DNA of 64,000 nucleotides from Paraspadella gotoi (Eukaryota > Chaetognatha): positions 11,781,818-11,845,817 of the forward strand of contig CM119265.1 of NCBI GenBank assembly GCA_051294375.1, read 5' to 3'. Numbering within the stretch: the first letter of the stretch is position 1; each line of letters begins with the position of its first letter. The notes below the pieces were generated by a model that saw nothing but the letters and a program-made list of their open reading frames with translations, was not told the origin of the DNA and made no database searches. This document shows positions 33,346-42,988 of this stretch, one piece after another. A program made the position numbers and the translations under genes.

Positions 33346-35395
33346 TTTTTTTTAAGATTTTTTTGCAGATTTGGATTCGTCATAAAAAGTTGGTAAAAAG
33401 AAATATAACTCTTTTTGAAAAATTCCTTCAAGTGGGTCAAAAATTAGAATAAGCTATATTTGAAGCTGAAAATTAATTTTTTATATATTAAATATAGTTT
33501 TTTTAATTTTTAACCCACTTATATATATAAAGAGATATACGAAAAAATCGTGAAAAAGTCAAGAAAAAACGCGAAATCAAAAACTGAACTAGTTGAGCGC
33601 GAAAAAGAAAATTAAGGAGCTCGTATTCCCGGATGAGGGAGAAAGCCGGCTTGGGATTTGCCGGGTTTCCATTGGTCAAGGCCGGTCACGTGACGGCATT
33701 CCTTGGATTTTCTTTTTTTCATCTTTCGATGTTATTTTGTTCGTTTTTCTTACTCTGATAAACGCGCGATCTATCAACTAGCGCGAACAAAAGGACATTT
33801 CGTGGCGAGGCGAACTTATATTTTAAGCTGAAATTAAAAAAATTATATGTTAAATATTGTTTTTTTTAATTTTTAACCCACTTAAGGGGACCCCAGTGAT
33901 AAAAATGATATCATAATCTTAAAGGTATCTATCATCAAAAAAATTTGAATGGTGATAGTCAATAATTTTTTTCCCACTTTCTATTATAATAGAAACAAAA
34001 TTTTATTAATTATTAAAAAAATTTTAGTTAATCCTACCTAAATATTTATATGATCCATTATTTTATTTTTGCATTAAAAAATATTTGTTATTAAATTTTA
34101 AATTTTTATTTTTTATTATACAAAGCTACAATTTTAGGTTTAAACCTTATTGAACAAAGGCCTTATTAAGCAAGAGTACATTATTCAATTACAAGCTGAT
34201 ATAGTTCATCCATCTATTTTTCGCCTTCCTGTGCAGTCATTCCTTATCAAAGTTATCAATAACTTGCACACATAAACCTGATGGTTCTCCTTGATATGTA
34301 TTAAAGTATGAGAGATGTAATATCATTGGAACGGTTTTTATTAAAGTTTAAATTAAGGGTGTTTTTCTGTATTTTTTAAGGTTTTGAAGGGTTATATTTC
34401 ATAATATAGTAGTTGTATTTAAAAAAAAATTATATATTTGTAATCAGTGCACCAAGGACAGTTGGTTGGCATAATTACTATTTTAAAAAAAACATTTGTT
34501 CAAAAAAATGCATATTTTGATATTTTGTTGAAAATTAATTTTGGATTAAAGAATAACAAATATTCTATTTATGCATTGTATGTTATTGGTGTATCAGTTA
34601 GCTATTATTTAAAATAATTTTTTTTGAAATTATCATAAGACCGAATATACAATATTATAAAAAATATATTGCTACTGTATGCAAATGAGTTTTAAACAAG
34701 CTGTATTTGATCATTTATTTTACCACTGGTTTAGGCAACCCCTCCCGGTTATATCACCATAATATAAGAGTATTTACTACCATATTTTTTTTACAGTATG
34801 CAAATTAATTTTTTGTCCAAAAAAATGCCCCTGCACAATTTTTTTTTTAAAGTGGCTCAAACTCTTATGGGGAATAAACCACCCTCAGGTCTAACCCGTA
34901 TTCGATTTTCAGCTGATTTCCAGCATTTACAAAAAAGTTACAGCCTCCCTGGACTTTTCCAGGTTCTTCAAAACCGATACTGTATCTTTTATATTACGAG
35001 GAAATCCAGCTTCTCTACCTTTTCTCCCAATGCTCTTTTGTTCTTTATTACTGACATTGAAAATGCCTCCGTTCTAGCGATCGCCACGACATCTTTAGGC
35101 TCTCTCTTTTGTTTATACTTAAGTACAGATTTCCGAAGGCAATGTACAGCTTGATTCTGATTGGTGCCCGTGATTTCGATAGATTTCGTGGTATCTCCAG
35201 ATCTCAAAGTTGTCACTGGGTTTTTAGTTCTTTTTCAGAGCATAGAAACTCTCTTATCAGATATCTCGGAATCTTATTTTTCGTGTGATCGCTGGTTTGG
35301 TGGACTTTTCTATGAGAGGAGCAATCTCTATTTTTGTTTATTATTGGCTTCAGAAACAAGTAAGACACTTTAAACTTATATATATTTGCTGAGTT
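33346..35395. other. Mostly AT-rich DNA; small GC island at 33590-33790
   Basis: There is no supported gene. The island at 33590-33790 has CCATTGGTCAAGG and the palindrome GTCACGTGAC, an E-box/CLEAR-type site, and could be promoter-like. A plus-strand frame at 34798-35154 and a minus-strand frame at 34989-35216 overlap. I recognise neither protein and neither shows clear coding bias. Confidence 0.3.
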
Positions 35396-35739
35396 TGTAC
35401 TAAATGTTTTGTTATTCCGTGCCCAGGACTTCTAACTTCTCAAGCATCAGACACGTCACAGACATTTCGTCAAGTCCTGGGCTTTGTAGATCGTCGTCCT
35501 TTTGGCCTTAGCCGACGTCATCTACTGAGACTGTCATCATCTCCAGGGCGTTTTGACCGGTGCCATTGTCTCTTCTGCGCCATTTAAACCCGAATTCATT
35601 TCGTCTTCAATGCGCAGAATTAGTCCAGTCAGTTAGAATTCAAAGACGCCACTTCTCCGAACTTAGTTCAATACAATTATTATTATTATTTCTTCATGCC
35701 TTCAAACACCTCAAGTGACGCCCTCTTCGCGGCTCTACA
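35396..35739. mobile_element. Possible solo LTR
   Basis: This 344-base, GC-richer block starts TGTA and ends TACA. It contains a TTTAAA box near 35583 and no open frame. I cannot see a target duplication, so the call rests on layout alone. Confidence 0.3.
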
Positions 35740-36001
35740 CTAGAATGATGTGAAAAAGATAAAATTTTAGAAAATTACAATTTAGCATATGAAACATGAA
35801 CATAAAAACCATTAAAAATACTTTGGTAAATTTATTAATGTATAAAATTAAAAAATAAATTTACCAAAGTATTATATATATATATATAGTATTATATAAG
35901 TATATAATAGGCTAAAATTTTAAAATGCAAATTTTCAAATATTAAGATCGGATTTGGATTCCTTGCAAAAAGTTGATAGAAGAAAATATAATTCTTTTTT
36001 A

Positions 36002-36433
36002 TGATCCACATTCACATTTCAAATTTCACCTATCCTTTAGCTAATTGTTTATTATTCACTAATTATATATCAAATTTCACCAATATTAGTTTTTTTCAAA
36101 CTCTTTATCTCTGTTGTACATTGCAAAAATGTATCTTTATTATTTATCCCTGTTGTTTCTCTCTCTCTCTCTCTAACAAGTTTTACTTCTTTTCACAACT
36201 CACTCAATCTGCCCTCACCTTCAACCTGTCCTCACATCTGACCACTATTCTTTGTTGGAAAACTTTTACCCTCTCTCTCTTTTTCTCTCTCTCTCTCTCT
36301 CACACTCTTCCTTTACACAAAATTTTTAATGAATGTCAAATGCTGATGAAGGCTTGAAGCCAACAAGCCGAAACATGTCCGTCTCTTAATAATAAAAATT
36401 GTTGTAATAATTTAAAAAATATTTTGATTTCTC
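36002..36433 (+). mobile_element. 432-bp Penelope-type hammerhead insertion with 12-bp target duplication
   Basis: AATTCTTTTTTA occurs at 35990-36001 and 36434-36445, flanking the insert. The interrupted host repeat can be seen intact near 33400 and 55950. The insert contains ATCTCTGTTGTACATT, two TC microsatellites, CCTGTCCTCACATCTGACCA and the hammerhead-like motif at 36343. It is non-coding (the open frame across it is microsatellite). It looks like a non-autonomous unit mobilised by a Penelope-like element. Confidence 0.7.
36343..36379 (+). ncRNA. Hammerhead-ribozyme-like motif 7
   Basis: CTGATGA, a perfect GGCTTG/CAAGCC stem II with loop AAGCCAA, GAAA, ACATGT, C. All core positions are intact, and the unit's insertion footprint is clear. 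Confidence 0.68.
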
Positions 36434-36445
36434 AATTCTTTTTTA

Positions 36446-37725
36446 AAAATTCTTTCATTAAGTTAGTCAAAAATGTAAAAAACTATATTTAAGACACCGA
36501 TTTTCAATTTCCAGCTGAAAAATATATTTTTTTATAATTTTAACCTATTTCAGGACATAATTTTTAAAAAAGATTTATAATTATTTCTATCAACTTTTAA
36601 CGAGGAATCTGAATCTGTTCTCAGAATTAAAAAAAAAAACCATTTTGAAATTTTGACATTATATAAGGGTAGTACTATATACAAAATAAGCTGACTGGGC
36701 TACTACATTTGTAAAAAAAGAAAAATAACTACAAATTAATATTTACTAATATGATAGTTTTCAATATATAATTGTTAAATTTCAATTCCAAACTTTCACG
36801 ACACCCTACTCTAAACATCAAACTTTGAACCTGGCGACTAAAAACAAGATCGAGCTTCGACTCTTTCTTTCTCTCTCTCTCCCTCCTCGGCGACTGAAAA
36901 TGGCGAAAGTTGAGATTGGACTAAGCTCTGACGAACAAAGCCAGAGGTTTTTTTAATATATTCTTATACCGGCTAAGGTAGAATGATGGCAATATTGTTA
37001 ATATTAAGTTTCAAAAAAATCCTACCATAAATATAGAAAATATTAACCAAAATATTCAAAAAATTGACCCCTTCTTTGGAAGATTTTCGCCATAGAAGAT
37101 TTTTCCCGAATCTGACTCCCGGTTGAAAACTCTTAGAATTCTGATCGTTAGCTCCTCTTTTACTTTTACTTTAAATAAAAATTTCACCAAAATGGACTAA
37201 TTCACTTTCCCATGATCGTATCATATCAAAATAACTAAAAATGTAAAGAAAAATTTTGAGAGCCCTTCAGACATATGGCTATCGGATTCCTGAATTTGAA
37301 GTTTATTGTAAAATCACAACATATGTTAAATGCGTTGACATTGTATTGAAGTTGAGAAATCCCTTTATTTTATATATAAAAATTGCGTCGAAAATATTTT
37401 CCCGAGCGGACCAGTCCATTTGAAACTGATGGTTTTATATCAAAATGATGGTTATTTGTTAAGAGGAAAAAAATGCGAGCCCTTCAGATGCAACAGGATC
37501 GGAATCGAGTGTTTTTACATCTATTTTTTACCTGAATTTTTCCCAGGGGCGTTGACATTATTTGGTAGTCAGATTTTAACGAAAATCTCCATTGAAAAAG
37601 TCTTCCTTGATTATTAAGAACGACGTAGACTCCTAACTAACCTCTTAAAAGAAAAAGAAAACGTTAGCCCCCTTGGAAGATAACAAAAAAAAGAAAAATT
37701 AAAATGTCCTTTTTTAAACTAAATC
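36446..37725. other. AT-rich intergenic DNA, no gene seen
   Basis: A family A MITE lies at about 36655-36810 and a short CT tract near 36862-36882. I see nothing else. Confidence 0.3.
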
Positions 37726-38550
37726 TTGAACATAAATCCAAAAATGGCCACGATAAACCTTAAAGATAAAACCAATTCTGACGACCTCAAAGGAGAATAT
37801 ATTGGCATCTTGGAAAACCTGATGAATTTTTCTAAAAGATTGCATACTAATAATGCAAACCCACAAATTCTGGACAAGAATATAATAGATCTACTTGAAT
37901 TGGTGCACATATGTCCCCTCTGCCTTTAAAAACCCAAACTGTCTCCACCTCAACCAACCCAAGTCAATGCTTCAACCCAGACCACAAAACCAAAGGCCAG
38001 TTGCAATCAATCTACTCAGAAAAAATTTCCTCACTCAACCTCCTCTTCCCAAACTACCCAAACCGCTATCATTTCTGATTCAGTTTTAACTCAAACCAAT
38101 GTTGCCAAGAATGATTCTCAAGTGCAGATCGACTTACCAACTGTCAAAGACAAAGCTAAAGATGTAAAAATTCAAGCGGGAGATACATTAGCTGGAAAAA
38201 ACCAAGGAAAAACTTCATTTGCAAGAAAAAACTTAAACAAGAATCAACACAAAAATCAAGCCTGCTCTCATCAGTCTCCGGTCAAAAAATGGGAAACAAA
38301 ATCAAAAAATGAAAGAAATAGACCCTGGAAAGAATACATGATCCCTCAAACCTGCGCTGAAAAGATCTATATCCCCCCTCATCGAGGAGTTCCTGAAGAC
38401 CAAAGAAGGCAACCTGCTTTTGGACAATGCAAAAAAACTTACCCTCAACTTACAACCATGGTTGCGTCAGAAATTTGCTACATTTTTGGGACAGACTCTA
38501 CCATTACCATTTTTTTGAGAATCAATATAAGTCATGATGCAGTGGCATAA
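37726..38550 (+). pseudogene. Unrecognised ORF with one in-frame stop
   Basis: One plus-strand frame stays open for 275 codons except for a single TAA at 37927-37929. The first part reads as a globular segment (LENLMNFSKRLHT, IDLLELVHICPLC). After the stop comes a long S/T/Q/P-rich then lysine-rich region (KNLNKNQHKNQ) and IYIPPHRGVPEDQRR. Composition and layout recall the ORF1 or gag of a retrotransposon, but I recognise no domain. It could also be an exon pair with a small intron at the stop. No pol follows it. Confidence 0.35.
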
Positions 38551-38679
38551 CTTGTCAATGACTGTGACAAATTAAAAATAAACCTTTAATTATTTAAATA
38601 GCTTTAATATTTTAATTTGTGACTTCTCTCACTTTTTTAGTTCTCTGTCTTTGTTTTTTTAGTCCAGAGGGAAGCATGA

Positions 38680-39285
38680 CGATGTCATGCCACGCCATTG
38701 GGGGCCTGGACATGACATCTTGGTCAAGAAGGGGGACGCAGAGGAGGATTTAGCCTGCCGTCCAATTCTTCTCTTCCTCTTCTTTCTTCCTCCTCCTGCC
38801 CCTCAGTATATTTTGTCTAGTGATACATTCTCTCGTTTCTACTCTTCGCGAAATATACCATTATTTTTCCTTGAAAAGATAGTAATAATTGTTATGTGTT
38901 AGTGACAGAACTGTTCAATATAAGCAGTCCCTGAGCTTCGGATCAGGCTGTAACACCGTGTTACAGGCGGGTTAAGCACCCCGTCCCTCTTAACTGCTAG
39001 GCGACCACCGGGCGAGAACCCCGGACCTTTGGGTTGGGAGGCGAATGACTTGCCTCTGGCACCAGTGGCCGCTGATGAACGGTTGGTAGATTTTAGTCCA
39101 CCATACCCTCTATTTCTTCACGCCTTCAATACCCCTCAAGATAAGGATAGTGCTATATATAAATATAGCCTTCTGCAAAAATTAAAAAACAAATTTTTTT
39201 TTTTTACAAATTAATGTTCACTGATGTTATATTGTTCATAATTGATTTTTAGAATTTTTGTACATAACTTTCACTATGCTCTACT
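38680..39285. repeat. Older repeat split by a SINE, plus MITE family A
   Basis: 38680-38879 and 39106-39150 are the two halves of the repeat found whole, inverted, at 32855-33060. A family A copy follows at 39145-39285. Confidence 0.5.
38880..39105 (-). mobile_element. tRNA-derived SINE, copy 2
   Basis: It is closely similar to 11153-11381, with A-box-like TGGTGCCAGAGG and B-box-like GGGGTTCTCGCCCGG on the minus strand. It interrupts an older repeat whose unbroken form is at 32855-33060, so it arrived later. Confidence 0.62.
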
Positions 39286-39384
39286 CGTGAGGACAAGGGT
39301 GAATTGGGTGGCGATCGCGGTTGCAAAGTGGATTAGGAAAAAGAAAACAGGAGGGTAAGTTCGAAGGCGCAGTAAGTCCAAAGC

Positions 39385-42227
39385 TTACGCCTTCCCTTTG
39401 TAAGGAACGACCGCGACGACGATGATGGCGACGAGCAAGATAACCATGACTATCCAAAGCCAAAAGGTTCGGTCCTTGCGGTCGACGCGTTGCACGTTTC
39501 TCGTTTCGCGAACGAGGCGCCCGCGCGTGATCTCAACGCCCTCGTGGATGTCGTCCAGCATCTCGTTTTGTGCATCGACTTCCTCGCCGATTGTCAGTCC
39601 CACATTTTTTTGGCGAGAGAGAATCTGGGAGAGCACGTCCAATCCTGCGCAACAGGAATCAATTTATTAAAGTCAATTTAGTTTGAAGCGTCATGTAATA
39701 AATACTACTTCCACTTCAATCTTTCTTTTATTATTTCAAACCTTCATCCTGTTCTCGGATAATTCGTTTTTGTTCTTGCTTCAACTCTTCGTTCGTCAGC
39801 AACGCCGTCGTGTCATCGTCGTCGTCCCAACCCACCACGTCACTTCGACGACTCGCGCTTGTTTCGAATAACGCGACGTCGCCGTGGCGAGTTCCCGAGA
39901 TGCCTGAATATATGAAATTGGTACAACCAATATAATATATATATGAATTCGGTACAACCAATATAAAAATATATTATACAGGGTAGTGAATCAAAACTTA
40001 GAATAGAATTTACCATTAGATTTAAATGGCAAAAATTTATTGAATTTTATATTATATTATATCAAAATAATCACTGATGTTTTCTCTTTCTGATAGAGGT
40101 TTTATTTTTTTTTCATACTCGAACAATACTCCATGGTACTGAAAAGAATGCAACGTTGGTTGAATTTATTTGCTCCGCGCCGGATTTCAGATTAAAACCA
40201 CTACTAAAATATGTTAACATTCCCTAGTAGTATGTTATATATTTAAGAAGGTTATTAAAAACAGGAATTACTAGTATTCTAGGACGGGAAACCAGGCACT
40301 AAATCCCAGACTATTAGAGCCATATATAAAGGTGCTGCAAGCAACAATTGTAGCATACACAAAACCAACAATATACGTGCTGGAAGCACCTTTATATGCT
40401 AAAAGGAAAATTCTAAAGAGAGCAAATGAAAAACTCAATTTAAAAATATTTACTGGGACATGTTATCTTTATTACCCGATGGCCATTAAGCTGCAGCAGT
40501 TTGAGAAGTTATTTTTATCCTTGATTATTAAAGGCAATTTTAAGCAGCTGTAAAAAAAATTTTTTTTCCTTAAGTTCACACTGTAGTGGCCCCTCTGGCT
40601 GAGTGCGATCTAATACAAAGAAATATTTGTTTTTATATGATGCTGCAGTAGATTGCATTATGCTATTAACTTGATATTTTATACATAGTCCCAACTAAAT
40701 TAATTGTTTTCATAAGCTATGTATAAAATATCAAATTAATAGCATAATGCAATCTACTGCAGCATCAGATAAAAACAAATATTTCTTTGTATTTTTGCTA
40801 TTGGGTTAAAAACCATTGCTGCAGTCTACTATAGAGTATTGAGATTCAATTTCTTGACATTTATGAAGAGGCAATACCCTTGGGTTTAATATGTATGGCT
40901 GTAACAAAGGGCTTTATCGTTTACAGCTGAAAAAAAAAGAAGAACATTTCAGATGCAGCAACATTAAAATTTTTGACTGAAGGATTTTTCGGCTTGATAA
41001 TGCGATCTGTAACAATTGAAATCATGATTAAACAAAGTAATGAAATAACGAACTGTATTGTTTGCAAACAAATATCGATTGTTTATATTTTTAAACACTT
41101 TTACAAAAGGTAAATAAGATCGACGGATTACGACGAGAGTATGTCCAACATTTTTAACTTTGCTAAGTAGGGCGTTTTAAAGGTTGGCACCCATATGACT
41201 TTTAACCAAAATATTGATAAGCTAGGATAAACCGTTTCTGAGCTATGGCTCAATCTTTCAGAAGCGTTTATGAAGAGCAGCTGTGATTCTTTTGGGTGCT
41301 GTGGCAGGTGTCGTTTTTGCAACAGTACTTATCGCATTGCATTAATAGTTAGAACAAGGTCTGGTTAAATATCTTCAATTCAATTTTTTTTATTTTAATG
41401 CACACAATACGTCATAAAGTAACAAAAAGAAGAAGTGATTGGGATATTCTAAGTTTTGATTCCGTACCCTGTATATGTGGATATGTGTATCATAGCATAG
41501 CATCAAAATATATGATTATAATTCATTTATCTTTTGTTAATCGTTCATTGATTGTTTAATTAATTAATATTGCAATTGCTTGTTGGCAAAAGCAGTTGGA
41601 ATATCTATATGCTTTCATTATTGGTTTGAACTAATTTTATAAGCAGCTTGCTAAACTGTTCTATTGCCACGTGCGTCAAGTCAACGACGATTCATATCGA
41701 TTCATATTATTTAATATTAATTAATATTAATTAATTAATTAATTCATATTAATTTTTTTACAAACCTGTTTTCAATGCCTCCTGCATTTGCTTCTCTTTT
41801 GACAACAAAGAATCGAGCATGGTTTCTCTTCTGAAATAAAAACGAATATTCGAAAAACAAATTTGATTAACTCTCTCTCTCTCTTTCCTCATACCTTTGC
41901 CACTCTCGACTGGTGACGGAAAGGGATGACTTGCCGAGATCGTTTCTCAGCCTTTCGACTTGAGAGGCGAATATGTTCATCGATCGGTTGATTTCCGTCG
42001 TTAAGCGAACGTGGCTCGAACTGTAGCGCTGAAGTCGATTACGCTCGGAAATCTGAGGAGGAACAAATCCGCGGGTCGAAGGCGGTTTCGGTTCACAAAA
42101 TTCACAATTCGATGTTTATTTTTTTCTTTTTTTCACAAACCTTGTTCATCAATTGCCGACTCTTTGCCGAGGCTGATTCGAATTCCGTCAGCCAATCGGC
42201 TTCTTCAATTTCCACGCCGATCGCCAT
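39385..42227 (-). CDS. STX8: Syntaxin-8 (Qc-SNARE)
   Basis: Syntaxin-8 is a tail-anchored Qc-SNARE that acts with STX7, VTI1B and VAMP8 in late-endosome fusion. I join five minus-strand exons, 42141-42227, 41895-42052, 41766-41830, 39742-39903 and 39385-39644. All have GT-AG junctions and continuous phase, giving 243 residues (human 236). The N-terminal helical region (DWLTEFESASAKSRQL, NRSMNIFASQVERL) is followed by IIREQDEGLDVLSQILSRQK, the start of the SNARE motif. Its zero-layer glutamine lies in VDAQNEMLDDI. RETRNVQRVDRKD leads into a C-terminal membrane anchor (WLWIVMVILLVAIIVVAVV). An acidic run, DDDDDTT, precedes the SNARE motif. The 1.86-kb fourth intron contains a mariner-type element. 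Confidence 0.95.
39977..41474. mobile_element. Tc1/mariner-type non-autonomous element in the STX8 intron
   Basis: The ends are inverted, CAGGGTAGTGAATCAAAACT at the left and the complement of CAGGGTACGGAATCAAAACT at the right, each bordered by TA. This is typical of the Tc1/mariner group. No full transposase is present. Pieces of a related copy occur at 28530-31946. A hairpin of about 75-base arms (40617-40692 and 40722-40795) lies inside. Confidence 0.6.
40617..40795. repeat. Long hairpin
   Basis: Two arms of about 75 bases, sharing ATGCTGCAGTAGATTGCATT in inverted form, are separated by about 30 bases. It would fold into a strong stem if transcribed within the STX8 pre-mRNA. Confidence 0.65.
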
Positions 42228-42988
42228 TTTAGTTCTTTTGTTTCTCTAATCTCGACGCTCGGATTCGATTCAAGAAAAAACAACTAAAATACAATAATTA
42301 GCTCTTTCTTCTCGTTGCGAACCGAAACTCGGTGATTTTCAGCCTATTCCTAAGTGGCAGATTCAGTCGTTCGAACACCGTCTTCCAGAGCAGTAACAGA
42401 TATTTCATAGCTGACACACAAAACAGAACAACAACGAATGAAAACAATTGATTTTTAATTTAAAGATTTTTTTTTGTTTTGTTTCAAGTATGAATAAGAG
42501 AAAAAATGATCGAAAAAAAAAATTAAAAGAGGGAAGGATTAAAACGGCGGGGGTGGGGATATGGCGAATAAAAACAAGATTTTGAAAAAATGTTGAAAGG
42601 AATAAAAATGGTTCCCTTCTTTATTTCTTAACAAAAATTCAAAACCGAAAAGACCCATTGACTAGGTCCGCAATTTTAGAGAGAGAGAGAGAGAGAGATT
42701 GGTGTATGTTTGAGTGACAAGTATGAGTCAAAGAATAAGATGCAAGAGATAAAAGAGAATGAGCGCGATAAAGATGATAAAGAATAACGAGAGGACAATA
42801 CAGTTGATTGGGCAGTCTTTAAGCTTTCTTATATGTTATTATTGTCAAAAAGGCAAGAAAAACAAAAATGTTGAAAAAATAATCGCGAGATTATCACACG
42901 CTGGCGACAAAAAAAAAAAAAAAAACGTTTCCTCGGCGTCTCTCTTTCTCCGGTCAGGGCCACTGCGGTCACCGCCTACGCTGCCGCG
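42228..42988. other. Between STX8 and TTC12, no gene seen
   Basis: This 760-base AT-rich interval has a short GA microsatellite near 42680. It must hold the STX8 promoter at the left and the TTC12 3' UTR at the right. I recognise no motif with confidence. Confidence 0.3.

Noticed and set aside
34798-35216. Host exon on either strand
   Set aside because: Open frames overlap on both strands, codon use is not distinct from the surroundings and no domain is recognisable.
40332-40553. Small conserved protein gene
   Set aside because: The related copy at 28557-28745 has stops and frame changes, and both lie inside mariner-like DNA; at most it is a transposase relic.
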